A DNA stretch of 64,000 nt from Gordionus sp. m RMFG-2023 (Eukaryota; Nematomorpha; Gordioida; Chordodea; Parachordodidae), in contig NC_088775.1 in the NCBI RefSeq assembly GCF_954871325.1, positions 34,821,561 through 34,885,560 of the forward strand. The letters run 5' to 3'. Both the position numbers and the translations under genes were made by a program. Under the pieces are notes generated by a model. It saw only the letters and a program-made list of their open reading frames with translations. It did no database searches and was not told the origin of the DNA. This document shows positions 10,837 to 22,430 of this stretch, piece after piece. Positions within the stretch are counted from its first letter, which is position 1. Every line of letters starts with the position of its first letter.

Positions 10837-13800
10837 GTATATATTTTTATTATTTTAAAAATATTTGGAATTTAAAGAATCTGTTGACGTTTCAATTGAA
10901 GCTTTGTTTAATGCCCGTGTACATTTAGGGCATAAAGTGGGTTCCTTAAATGAAAAAATGAAACCATATATATATGGAGAACGATTAGGCCATCTCATTA
11001 TAGACCTTAATCATACATCAATTTTACTTAAACAAGCTCTTAACGTTATATCTGAGATATCATATAACAAAGGTAATATTATTAACATTTTTATTGGATT
11101 AATTAAATTTAAGGGTGCACCATCTAAATTGATGGATTAATTAAATAATTTTTTTAAATTAATTATTTGCATGTCTTATTTTTAAATTTGGCGATGGGAT
11201 ATAGATTTATATTTATAATGGATTCATCTAATCTTAAATTTTTTAAATTCAAATGCCCCTAAAGTTTTGGGGTTTAAAATTATTATAGAAAGTGAATTTA
11301 TTATTAGTTAACATTTAAACAGTTTTTTCAACCTAAGTTATTCATGTGAAAATTTTTTAAAGGTCTTTTAAATGAAATTATTAATCGTTTTCAAAATATT
11401 TTAGAAATATATTAGAAAATAATTTAAATATTAAATTGAAAAATTTTAATTGGGGTTTTTCACAATTATTCTTGAAAATGGGAGGTTTTAAATCTTATAT
11501 CTCTTTCTTTATTTTTGGCATCATGTTTGATGAATTACCCCATGATATCTTCTTTTATCACTCCTAAAGATAACCTTTTAATTTGGCCTTGACTGCTTAA
11601 ATATCTTTAGCTTGTTTTGCCCACAATTTTAACATATCAATCAATATTTTTACCTTTAATTAAATAAATTTTAAAAATACTCTCATCAAATTCCCCTTTG
11701 GCATATATTCAAATATTAAAAAAATTCTTAATGTACTAGTGGTTATGAATGATTGGATTATCAATTTGTAACCTCTTAAACAATTGAGTTGCATACACTC
11801 TATTGGATTCATTTAACCATACATACATAAAATATAAGTTGATCCCAAAGGGGGTCATGTTCTTAATTGTATATATAGCCAAGGCAGACATGCAGTAATT
11901 AATTATTTATGCTGTTCTCTTACAAGGGCCCAAATACCAAACATTCTGGACCCTGCTAAATTATCATCAGGTGTGGCCTAAAGCCATATCATTTAACCTC
12001 TATATATTGGTCAGGTAATTAATTTGTGGCTTTAAATGCTTTTCTTCATTTCCAAAATATGTAAATTCTAATTTGGTTGATAGCTGAGGAAAAAAATATT
12101 TTGAATTAACAAATTAAGTGTTTTACCAATCTTTTTGAACATATGTCAAGCTGAACCTTAAATTTTAAAAAATATAGGTGACAAAATAGAACCCTACATC
12201 AAAACCCAAGGAATTTATTTTTATACAAAAAATTCAAATTCACTATTTTAGAATATAATTATTTGTGTTTTTTAGGAACTGGTTAACTCTGTTTTTATAG
12301 AATGAACGTTTTTATTTTTATTGCATTATAGTTTATGATTGGAATGTAGTTATATATTATTTTTTTATTATTATGATAATAGATATTTTTACGGTGAATA
12401 GCTGAAATTAAATAGTAATACAATGTGTTTATTGATTTCTTAATATTTTATATAAGAAATGAGATATGTTTTATCTAATTGACCATCATATTTATATATA
12501 AATACATCTTGAAATAATATTTGTTTAATATTAATTTCATAAAAAGATCTGTGAAATTTTTAAAAGATTATTTTGAAAATACTTTCATGTTTGATCAAAT
12601 CTTACTTATAATTCCAGTTCATTTTTGTACAAAATTTTGGTAATTTTTATGCACAAAAAATCTCTTATGATTGCAATCATAAATTAAAAAAAAAAGATTT
12701 TGACCTTTAAAAAAAAATTTTTCTGTTTAAAATATCCTTTCCAAACTCGGATTAATTTTATATAAGGCATATAATAATCTAGTAATGATTTAAACTGAAA
12801 AATTATAAACAAATGTTCTATAACATGAAATCAATATTCTTAATTAAGAAACCTTAAAATATTCTATATTACTATTTTTGAGAAAATTATAAAATTATAG
12901 AATGAAAACTTGTATTTTTTAAAAAAATCTTTATAATAGTGACTTATTTTGTGGTTTATAAATTATTAAAATTATTTTTGAATATTTTATTTTTTATATC
13001 AAACATTTTTATTTATAATTCATAAATACTATAAAAAGGGATTGTGCTATTTTTGTGCAGAAATTACCAACACATTCATACAATTGAAAAGGCAGCAAAA
13101 TCATGTGGAGCATATTCCCATTGTCGTTTCTGGTCAGGTGGTATATTCACTAATGCTGATATGCTATTCTCCACTCTTGACACTCAAAGCCAATCAAAGG
13201 TTCTCCCTCTATAAATCTTATTTATTTTCCTTCTATATTTTAACTTTATTTTATTCTCCTAGCTCTGCTGCTGAACTATGAAATGGGAATGAACTATTAT
13301 GTTTTCTAAACAATAGAACCATTAACATTATAAGAAAATATAAAATGGAGAAAACTAAACATAATAACTTAATTTTATTCTCCTAGCTCTGCTGAACTGA
13401 ACTATGAAATCGGAATAAACGATTATATTTTCTAAACAATAGAAGCATTAACATTATAAGAAAATATAAAATGGAGAAAACTAAACATCTTAACTATATT
13501 TGAATTTAGTTAAACCCGTTTTATTTTAAATATATCAAAACCCATCCAAAATTCCGAACGAAGCATAACCTTTATAAATTTTACTTGAACCATAAGGGTT
13601 AATCCATTACAAATCAACCAGTATTTTAAGCATCTCAAAAAAGAATGAAACTTGGCATGTAAGTTATTTAGGTTGTAAATTTAATAAAATCAAAATTTTA
13701 GAATGCTATAGTATAATCAAATCTAATTAAATATTATTTTTTTTAAAAAAATACTTAAGATAGAGTTGCAAATATAATATTAGCCCTTAAAATTCTACAT

Positions 13801-16800
13801 TGGATAATATGAATTTTTTAAAAAATATTTTAAAATGTTTTCTTATCTCCGGTGAAAATGAAACAAATTAACATTATTTAATAGGGAATTTTTTGAATGC
13901 TAATATTCTCCAGGAATGTTTATTTCCTTTATATTTAATTGTTTAATCAAAAAAATTTTTTTTTTAAATTTTATTAAAATTTTTGTAAAAAATATAGATG
14001 GCGTTATATTTAAAAAATCATGAAAAACATAATAATACTATTTAAAAAAATAATATATGATATATATAAAAAATTATGTATTGTATTTGTATTAAAATAA
14101 GAAAATACATTGAATCTAACTAATATGATGTCTTGAGGCGATATGTAAGCAGTAGTGTTGTTAATCGGCTTAGCCAAGTCGGCTCGAACAGAGCTAACTC
14201 AAATTTTGGGTTGTTTTTTTGACCTCGACCTGAGTTCAAGCCGAAAAAACGACCTCGACCCAAAATATGGGTCGTTTTTTTCGACCTCGACTCGAGTTCA
14301 AGCCGAAAAAAACGACCTCGACCAAAAATATGGGTCGTTTTTTTCGACTCAGACTTGAAATTTGGTTGTTTTTTTTCAACTCAGACTTGAAGCTTGATTG
14401 TAATTTTCGACTTAGACTTGAAGTTTATTTTTTTAAGGCCAATGTCATATATTTTGTAAACATGTTAAATTAAAATTTCATTGAAGATGTACCTTAGGAA
14501 AGTGCCAATTGTCATAATCGTCATTTTTAAACTTTTTTGAATTTTTTTTAGACAAATGGGTAAAAATATATTTTGTAAACATGTTAAGTTTAAATTTCAG
14601 TGAAGATGTACCATAGGAAAGTGACAATTGTCATAATCGTCATTTTTGAACTTTTTCAATTTTTTAAGGCAAATGGGTAAAAATATATTTTGTAAACATG
14701 TTAAATTTCAGTAAAGATGTACCATAGGAAAGTGACAAGTGCCATAATCGTCATTTTTGAACTTTTTGGAATTTTTTTTAGACAAATGGGTAAAAATATA
14801 TTTTGTAAACATGTTAAATTAAAATTTCTATGAAGATGTACCTTGAAAGTGACAATTGTCATAATCGTCATTTATGAACTTTTTTGAATTTTTTATAGAC
14901 AAATGGATAAAAATATATTTTGTAAACATGTTAAATTTAAATTTTAGTGAAGATGTACCATAGGAAAGTGACAATTGTCATAATCGTCATTTTTGAACTT
15001 TTTTCAAATTTTTTTAGACAAATGGGTAAAAAAATATTTTGTAAACATGTTAAATCAATTTTTCAGTGATGAAAAACCTTGAAAAAATTAAAATAGTCAT
15101 GTTGATAATTTATTTGGAATATTTTGAAGAAAATGGTTGAAATATAAATTATAAACTAGTTAATTAAAATTTCAATAAAAGCCATAGAAAAGTGATAAAA
15201 GTCATAATTATTTTTAAACTCTATTTAATCAAATAGTAAAAATCTTATTATTTTTACCCATTTGCCTTAAAAAAATTGAAAAAAGTTCAAAAATGACGAT
15301 TATGACAATTGTCACTTTCAAGGTACATCTTCAATGAAATCTTAATTTAACATGTTTACAAAATATATTTTTACCCATTTGTCTATAAAAAATTCAAAAA
15401 TGACGATTATGACAATTGTCACTTTCCTATGGTACATCTCCACTGAAATTTAAATTTAACATGTTTACAAAATATATTTTTACCCATTTGTCTAAAAAAA
15501 ATTGAAAAAAGTTCAAAAATGACGATTATGACAATTGTCACTTTCAAGGTACATCTTCAATGAAATTTTAATTTAACATGTTTACAAAATATATTTTTTA
15601 CCCATTTGTCTAAAAAAAATTCCAAAAAGTTTAAAAATGACGATTATGACAATTGTCACTTTCCTATGGTACATCTTCACTGAAATTTAAATTTAACATG
15701 TCTACAAAATATATTTTTACCCATTTGTCTAAAAAAAATTCAAAAAAGTTCAAAAATGATGATTATGACAATTGTCACTTTCCTATGGTACATCTTTACT
15801 GAAATTTAAATTCAACATATTTACAAAATATATTTTTACCCATTTGTCTAAAAAAAATTCAAAAAAGTTCAAAAATGACGATTATGACAATTGTCACTTT
15901 TCTATGGTACATCTTCGCTGAAATTTTAATTTAACATGTTTGCAAAATATATTTTTACATATTTGCCTTAAAAAATAAACTTAAAGTCTGAGTCGAAAAA
16001 AACGACCCATATTTTGGGTCGAGATCGTTTTTTTCGGCTTGAACTCGGGTCGAGGTCGAAAAAAACGACCCGAACTTTGGGTCGGGGTCGCGACTCCCGG
16101 CGTTTTAACAACACTAGTAAGCAGGCAGCCTATTCGAATATGATTAATATTAGATGGCTATATTTTAAAATGTTATATATATGTCGTATTGGGATACTAT
16201 GAGATTCGGAATCCCAACATGGGGTTTCGAGATCTTGAATCCCCACGTTTTATTCGGAAACTTTTTTTAAAAAATATTCCGATTCTCATGTATATTTTAT
16301 TTTTTTCTTCCTTTTTTTGTCGTCTGGCACCAGAAAATTTCCTTTTTTAGAGATATTTTTGTTTTTGTAAATTTATATAAAATAAAATCATAAATATTTT
16401 CACTTGAATATATATTTTTAAAAATCCGAATTATAAATAATTATTTATTGCAATTCATTTTTCAATTGCATAACGATGTTTTCCCAAAAGTTTGTGACAT
16501 TCCGAAGCTCCTAAATATTTTTAGCAGTTTAAATAAAAAATTAATATATTTTATGTACATGAATTAATTTGAGGAGTATATGTGGTTACTATAAAAATAA
16601 CTTAAATTACCTAATATCTTTGTTGGGAACTTAAAAGATTAGAGGCAATAAATGGTGTTGAAATTCTTCCAGCAAACATTCCTACCCATATTTTATTTTG
16701 TTCAATTTTTAATACTTTCCCTTCTAAATTTACAGATATTAGTTCTATCTGTCCTATTGGATAGGTAATAACACGTGATCACCTAATAAAGTTATTTTGT

Positions 16801-19800
16801 CCAATTATTTGAGAATAAATTAATTAGTAGAAACAGTAAGAGCACACCTTACCAGGTATTTTATGCTCATAATGATAACCTAGAAAAATATTTAGTTCAA
16901 ATGAAATGGATTTAATATTTTAGGTTTGCATTGGGCGGGTTTTTGGACCAAAAGCCCGCCCATCTAATGTTTTAAAAAAAATTTAAACCTCCCGCCCAGC
17001 CCGGCCATAGTTTTCAAAAATATATATACCCACCCGCCTAGTCTAAAAATTTTTTTAACCCAAGCCCGCTTATAAAATTTAATTATGGTCATTCTTTCAT
17101 TTTTTAAGCATCTGATAAAAATATTTCATTACTCCTCTACAGAAAGTTTATAATTTAGGAAATTTATATGAGTATAAAAATAATTAATGTAAATTATGGA
17201 CAATTTATTTGATCAAATTGAATATTTATGAAAAAAATATAAATATCTGATTTTACCCCTTTCCCCAAATGCAAAGAGAATCAAATTAAAGGGTATTAAT
17301 AAATTATAAAATTGCTTAACTCTATTAAATGCAATGTTTGAAATAAATAGCATCCGCTTCAAAATTAAACCCCAACGTATGGGAGGATGAGGTTGTTATA
17401 TTGTACCTAATGACAACAAAATATTTAAATCTTAAAGTAACCAGTTTTGATATGTATAATTTAGCAAAATTTTAAGTTGCATATTACAATTAATTTAAAT
17501 TTTAAATTACTTTATTAAATTTATTATTGGTTTCACTTTTATTTAAAGATCTCAATTGAGGAAGAGGATATACTTCAAACGAATATCCTACTTTGATGGA
17601 AACGACAAGAAATAGATTTGCCAAAGCTATCAAGATAAGCAAGAAAAATATTGGCAATTCCTGCAACTAGTGCTTCTTCCGAACGCGGATTTAGCATTGC
17701 TGGAAGATTTTTAGAACAAAGATGAACGTGTTTGAATCCAGAAAATTTTTTGTCATATTCATCGAGAATGATTTTAAATTGTTTCCACATATAAGATTTT
17801 AGTTTATAATTATCTGAATTTTCTTTTAATTTATATAAATTATTTTTTATTTTTTTAGATATATTTTCTTTATTCATAATAAAATAAAAATTAAATTAAA
17901 ATATATTTTTTTATTAAAAATTATGTTATAAAAAATAAAATTTATACATTATATAATAAAATATAATGAAAAGGGCAATTATAAAGATAAACAATTATTA
18001 CTAAAATAAAAAACTACAATGCAGATTGCAAACCCAAAAAAAGGAAATTTTAAGAGAAAAGTTTTATTACATTCCCGTAAAAGGATATTTTTAATAGACA
18101 AAAATGTTTAATTCTAAGAAAAAAGATTTATTATTGTGTTTATTACATAATATAGTTAGGTAAATGTTCCTTAAAAAAACGATTGGTACAATAAAAAAAG
18201 AAATATTGTTATTATAGTTCATTTAAACAATTATATTTTTTTTAGTTTGTTTTTGAACAAAAATTTTAAATTTCCTTAACCCGCCCGCCCATTGTTCAAA
18301 TTTCTTAACCCGCCCGCCCAGCCCACCCATAGTTTCAAATTTTTTTAACCCGCCCGCCTGCTCATTTTCGAAAAATTTTTCATCCGCCTATCGGGCGGGC
18401 CGAAATCCCGCCCAATGCAGACCTTTATTTAATATCATGTTCTGATAATTGTATTGCTTTTTTATATTTTGATTACTTATTTTTTGTCTCCTTCATATTC
18501 ATATAGGACTATCCAACACAAGGGGGCCAATAGTAAAAAAATAATGTCATTCATTCTTAATTTTTTTTTTCGATTCTAACGAATCCTCAACATCTAATGA
18601 TGGTATTAAAGAAAATTTTAATGCATAAATTGAATAATTTTTAAAAATATCAGATATGTGGGTGATTGATACACCTTAGTTTCCAGACAACGCATCTTCC
18701 GATTCCGATAGTACTTATTCGATAATTAAAATTGGTGATATAAACATTGTGCTTCCACTAATTATTTGTCTAAATTTTAGATTCTATAAAAGAGAAATAT
18801 GCCTATGCGTTTGATAAGGAGGACTCGATCGATAGCAATGGTAAAAATTACTCAAATATTTGTTTATGAACAAAATAAATTAGATTTAGCCATTATTGAT
18901 CATATTCCTGGCAATTCTCTCCTTACCGAGCTTACAGAATTAGATAAACTATAAAAATAGTTTCATTAAATTTATTCTACATGAAATGTTAGATATAAAA
19001 ATCTAAAGGAGAAGAAGATTCAAATAGTAATAGTAGCGATCAAATTACCATTGGATAAGAAATATTATGATAAAAAAGAATGAAATTGATAGTAGATTCG
19101 GGTATCATCTATATGTATTTTCTCATTTGTTTTGTCGTATTTCTTAAATAATATTGTTTAGATTTAGAATATATTGAACATGTTGGTACAACTCGTTCAA
19201 TCAAAGAATATACCGACATGGGTAAGATATAAGATAAAAACATTTCCATTAAATATTTGTCCAAATCTTAGATATGGTAGCAGTGGTGTATTTACTTGTG
19301 AATCAGAAGAGCCGAATTGCAACGGTAAAAATTATTCACTATATTTTAAAACAAATGGCACTAGATTTAACAATTATTGAGCCTTTTGATATTCTTTGCC
19401 TTAAGTTAAAGAACATAAGGAAATAGGTAAGATATATAAATGATATTCATCATAAAATTATTAGATATTAAATATATTGTATTCTAATACATTATACTAG
19501 TCCTGTGTAGGGCTGTGAAATGATAAAATTTTAAATATTTAAACTTTTTAATTACCAATAAATTCCTTTTAAACTATTCACAAAAATCCAAAGTATATCA
19601 TAAAATAATAAAAATTAACAAATTAATACTGGGTCAGGCTGGAAAAATATTAAATCCATTTTAAAAGTAAGATTTTCTAGCTAAATAATTTTAATATTAT
19701 TAAATATCGATAGCGATTTTCCTTAATAATAAGGAAATGCAGATTATACTTTTAACGATTAGGGAAAGAGGGGATATTAAATAAAAATATATATTTATAT

Positions 19801-21986
19801 ATTCATAGATAAGCCGTCACTCTTTATTGTTTACCAATGAGGACAATTATGTGAACACGATACATCGCTACTAATAAAATAGCAAAGGTTTCAAACAAAG
19901 ATTCGCGCTTTTAAATTGTCCATAATATTACTAATAGTCCTTGTTCAAAAAATGTTGGCTATAAAATTACATGGAAAAATAGTTGTGCTACTTATAATAT
20001 TGAGAAGTATTTTTAATATTTTAATAAGAGCCCATTCTTTTATTTATATTTAAATAATCGTGGGTCGAAACTTAATTTATTCTCAAATAATTGGACCAAA
20101 TAACTTTGTATTAGGTGATCACATGTTATTACATATTCAGAGGACAGTTAGAACTAATATCTGTCCTAAAAATTTAGAAGGGAAAGTAATAAAAATTGAA
20201 CAAAATAAAATATGGGTAGGAACGTGTGCTGGAAGAATTTCAACACCATTTATTGCCTCTAACTATAAAAATAAATTATTTTTAAGTTCCCAATATAGAT
20301 TTATCAATCATAGATAATTTAAGTTATTTTTATAGTAACCACATATACTACTCAAATTAATTCATGTACATAAAATTTATTAATTTTTCATTTAAACTGT
20401 TAAAAATATTTAGGAGCTTCCGGAATGTCACAAACTTTGGGAAAACATCGTTATGCAATTGCAAAATGAGTTGCAATAAAAAAAAATTTATAATTCGAAT
20501 CGGATTTTTAAAAATATATATTCAGGTGAAAATATTTATGATTTTATTTTATATAAATTTACAAAAACAGAAAATAAAATATCTCTAAAAAAGGAAATTT
20601 TCTGGTAGCCAGACGGCAAAAAAAAGAAAAAAAATATACATGGGGATTCGGAATATTTTTTAAAAATATTAAAAAAAAAAGATTCCGAAATAAAACGTGG
20701 GGATTCAAGATCTCGAAACCCCACGTTGGGATTCCGAACCCCACATGATTCCGTATCCCATTACGACATATATACTATTATTTCAAAAATGTCTCTTGTC
20801 ATTATTTGTTTCCATTTGCGCTTATTAATAGAATTTCCTGAGGCGATAATTGGTAGGTACATCCTGTCGCTCTTATGGGATCTATGATTATTATTTGATT
20901 AATATGGAGCCATATCTTTTCCTCAATTGTGGGATAAAAGAATGATGGGGATGTAAATAAAGAAATATATATCCTCAAATTTCATTCTTAGTTATTTGGC
21001 TAACCCTCCAAAATTATCATAAACACATGTTACGAATCCTTCGATATTGAAAAGAAGCAAATTATTGGCATTTGAGAATTGTTAATTTTAAAGTTGTCCT
21101 CTGCATATGAATATATTTTTAAATTAAGTTACTGGAGGTTTGGACGTGCTGCTAACGTTTCCGTGGCAGCTGAAAAATGTCATTCAGCTGCTACGCCAAA
21201 ATATTATAAATGATAACACTTATTTATATAAAAAAATCTCTTTTTATATTGCGCTAAGCTGATCATTCAGAGCAATAATATATTTTATTTGATTTTTGTT
21301 CAATACTTTTCAATCATTGATTGATAATTAAATTTCCTGTTAATCGATTCAAAAATACCAGAGTTGTTAAGTAACTTTTTAAATAGACCTAGATATAGAT
21401 GCATTGTTTAGAAATGTATCTAGATATAGATACTATTTTAAAATATATCTTATACAGATACAATATTTGTCTTACTATACAAGGTTTGCCGTAAGACGTA
21501 TATTTTGGATATGATTTAACTAACGCTCTAAAATTCTGATTTTACTAAAATATACAACATAAATATCTATCTTGATAAGTTTTGTTCATTTTAGAGATGG
21601 TCGTCTAAAAATCTCATTTTTTTGTAGATTTGGATATTAGCAGATAACAGTTAGATAACATGATTCTCTAACATCTTTTTCATCACGATGCTTTATTTTT
21701 TATCCATATCTTATGAATATTTAATTATCTAAAGAATTCCCATCACTTCCGTAATACCCGCCTACCTGATGCCTGTATATTTTTTGGTTCCCAAAACACG
21801 TTATTTTTGCAACACAGAGCCATTCGTGATTCGGCAAAAGTTAACATTCCTACTATCGCCATATTAGACACTGATTCGGACCCAACAAATGTCACTTATC
21901 CTGTACCCGGAAACGACGATTCTCCAGCTTCAATCGATCTTTACGTTTCCTTGTTCTCACGCGCTATTTTGAAGGCTCGAAAATGA
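10767..21986 (+). CDS. MRPS2: Mitochondrial ribosomal protein uS2m, 4 exons, intact
   Basis: Small-subunit protein of the mitochondrial ribosome. Exons are 10767-10836, 10878-11072, 13039-13199 and 21735-21986. Splice phases (1, 1, 0) all agree and give an uninterrupted 225-residue protein, close to bacterial S2 and shorter than human MRPS2. The first ~23 residues are basic/hydrophobic, like a mitochondrial presequence. uS2 signatures: VHLGHKVGSLNEKMKPY with GERLGHLIIDL in exon 2; KGIVLFLCRN across the exon 2/3 junction; a FWSGGIFTNAD motif in exon 3; RLPDACIFF, AKVNIPTIAILDTD and TYPVPGNDDSPASIDLY in exon 4. The last two introns are 2.0 and 8.5 kb, the latter packed with transposons. No inactivating change was seen, so the gene looks functional. 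The start is the only ATG in frame ahead of exon 2. Confidence 0.93.
10878..11072 (+). CDS. MRPS2: MRPS2 exon 2
   Basis: 195 bp, phase 1 to phase 1. It carries the N-terminal S2 signature (FNARVHLGHKVGSLNEKM, then ERLGHLIIDLNHT) and ends at SYNK just before donor gtaata. Reading on past the donor runs to a stop at 11138-11140, but that tail no longer resembles S2. Splicing to 13039 restores KGIVLFL. Confidence 0.92.
11330..12060 (-). pseudogene. Decayed coding-like stretch in MRPS2 intron 2
   Basis: Read on the minus strand, this part of intron 2 gives protein-like segments separated by stops and shifts (for example NESNRVYATQLFKRLQIDN and FDESIFKIYLIKGKN). Composition and length suggest a long-dead transposon ORF. 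No domain is recognised, and chance in A+T-rich DNA cannot be excluded. The remainder of intron 2 (11073-13038) is plain A+T-rich sequence. Confidence 0.25.
13039..13199 (+). CDS. MRPS2: MRPS2 exon 3
   Basis: 161 bp after acceptor ataaaaag. It encodes the GIVLFLCRN strand, EKAAKSCGAYSHCRFW and GGIFTNADMLF, all in S2 order. It ends in phase 0 at caatcaaag before a weak-looking donor gttctc. A competing acceptor (gtgcag at about 13060) gives the wrong phase and removes conserved residues. Confidence 0.9.
13249..13495. repeat. ~124-bp tandem duplication at the start of MRPS2 intron 3
   Basis: Two adjacent copies begin with ttttattctcctagctctg and end with aaaatggagaaaactaaac. They differ at roughly ten positions. 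This is intronic with no coding content. Confidence 0.85.
14153..16116. mobile_element. hAT-type foldback MITE with perfect TSD
   Basis: Terminal repeats tagtgttgttaa / ttaacaacacta are bounded by a perfect 8-bp duplication gtaagcag (14145-14152 and 16117-16124). The TIRs are followed inward by several ggtcg-tttttttcgac blocks. After those come subterminal tandem arrays of a ~118-bp unit (gtcataatcgtcatttt, aaatatattttgtaaacatg), direct at 14450-15070 and inverted at 15240-15960, so the element is largely one big hairpin. No transposase. The clean duplication implies a relatively young insertion into MRPS2 intron 3. Short relatives of its end occur at 25565-25579 and 31316-31390. Confidence 0.93.
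16919..18426 (+). mobile_element. hAT element remnant with 8-9 bp TSD
   Basis: Terminal repeats ttgcattgggcgggttt and cgggatttcggcccgcccg-type ends (right end cccgcccaatgcagacct) are flanked by atttaatat at 16910-16918 and 18427-18435. G+C-rich subterminal repeats of 'cccgcccgccca' are seen at 18280-18420. Inside, on the plus strand at about 17555-17725, is a hAT C-terminal dimerisation motif (ILAIPATSASSERGFSIAG) after LPKLSR. The rest of the transposase is missing or unrecognisable, so the element is defective. It lies within the core of the inverted-repeat element in MRPS2 intron 3, so it is younger than that element. Confidence 0.88.
17555..17725 (+). pseudogene. hAT transposase C-terminal fragment
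   Basis: The plus strand reads LPKLSR, a stop, then ILAIPATSASSERGFSIAGR and LEQR. This is the classic hAT C-terminal block (A.iPaTsa.SER.FS.aG). A minus-strand open stretch overlaps it. Part of that stretch upstream, SYMWKQFKIILDEY (about 17750-17810), looks BED-finger-like, so two remnants in opposite orientation may abut here. Confidence 0.75.
18700..19420 (+). repeat. Diverged internal duplication with coding-like text
   Basis: A block near 18737-18955 and one near 19207-19430 share order and wording. The first reads INIVLPLIICLNFRF then LDLAIIDHIPG; the second reads YKIKTFPLNICPNLRY then ALDLTIIEPFD. They are about 470 bp apart and only moderately similar, so the duplication is old. The reading frame is broken in both. 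Product not recognised. Confidence 0.4.
20060..20317 (+). other. Gene-like segment in right arm, also in left arm
   Basis: An open stretch of about 85 codons containing IIGPNNFVLGDHMLLHIQ and LEGKVIKIEQNKIWVG followed by AGRISTPFIASN. The left arm (about 16640-16822, minus strand) keeps nearly the same LEGKVLKIEQNKIWVG and RISTPFIASN, but its upstream part has diverged. The FVLGDHMLL and GKVIKI wording suggests a small beta-barrel (SH3/KOW/OB-like), but no family is identified. It could be a captured host exon or an element protein. Confidence 0.4.
21735..21986 (+). CDS. MRPS2: MRPS2 exon 4 with stop
   Basis: 252 bp from acceptor tctaaag to TGA. It encodes TRLPDACIFF, the HRAIRDSAKVNIPTIAI segment and the near-invariant TYPVPGNDDSPA, then a short basic tail (AILKARK). 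No other AG occurs for about 80 bp upstream, so the acceptor is well fixed. The codon composition is visibly richer in G+C than the flanking DNA. Confidence 0.93.
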   Translation, partial: NSHHFRNTRLPDACIFFGSQNTLFLQHRAIRDSAKVNIPTIAILDTDSDPTNVTYPVPGNDDSPASIDLYVSLFSRAILKARK

Positions 21987-22056
21987 ATCATTATTCTTTT
22001 ATAAACAGAAAAATTACTTGGTACCAAATATTTTGTGGGAACTTTTCATTCAATAT

Positions 22057-22062
22057 AATAAA
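22057..22062 (+). promoter_or_regulatory. MRPS2: Likely MRPS2 poly(A) signal
   Basis: The first AATAAA after the MRPS2 stop codon, 71 bp downstream of it. In A+T-rich DNA such hexamers are frequent, so the call rests mainly on position. The region from here to 22430 has no recognisable gene. Confidence 0.45.
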
Positions 22063-22430
22063 TTTATTTACTTATTTTTGCAAAGACTTTATACAAAAAT
22101 ATTTAATAACAATATTGAAGAGATATTTTTATTCAAAATGAATGAAGACAATATTTGTTCATAACCCATTGTAATTCTGTGGTTCTACATTTCCGCTATT
22201 ATTAAATTGTAATATAATTCTTGGTATATAGAATCGAATATATTGATACTACTTATACTTTTGTATATTGTTAATATAATATTTTGTATTGTTTTGCAAT
22301 TTTTCTTTACATAATAAAGTTTATATTTAACCTTTTTTATGGCGTTAAAACTAGTTTTTAACCAAATAATTATGGAAATGATTCATAAAAATGTAAAAAA
22401 CAACAAATATCTTAATTAATAATAACATTA

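Larger units (their letters stand above)
16175..20775. mobile_element. Element with ~650-710 bp inverted-repeat arms
   Basis: The left arm (about 16175-16822) and right arm (about 20067-20775) are reverse complements with a few percent divergence and small indels. Both start near tatatgtcgta-tgggata and carry the repeated word ggggtttcgagatcttgaat. Each arm contains the same gene-like segment reading out of the centre (see 20060-20317). The core holds a hAT remnant (16919-18426) inserted later and a diverged internal duplication at 18.7-19.4 kb. Arm lengths of this size occur in foldback elements and some large DNA transposons. No transposase belonging to it and no clear target duplication were found. 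Confidence 0.75.

Noticed and set aside
14155-14473. Open stretches with repeated MGRFFR-like text
   Set aside because: They arise from repeated ggtcgttttttt blocks of the MITE subterminal region. There is no protein signal beyond the repeat.
17575-17877. Minus-strand open stretch of 100 codons
   Set aside because: Its lower half is antisense to a clear plus-strand hAT C-terminal motif. Only a BED-like hint upstream remains, too weak to call.
20536-20744. Two overlapping minus-strand open stretches rich in F
   Set aside because: Low-complexity T/A tracts within the inverted-repeat arm; the left arm does not preserve the frame.
16175-20775. Possible Polinton/Maverick because of long inverted ends
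   Set aside because: No polymerase B, integrase, protease or capsid-type gene is visible, and 4.6 kb is far too short. Kept as a generic inverted-repeat element.
21136-21195. Hairpin with cagctgaa...ttcagctg as a possible tRNA or small RNA
   Set aside because: It does not fold into a cloverleaf and has no A/B box. It is just a short palindrome in intron 3.
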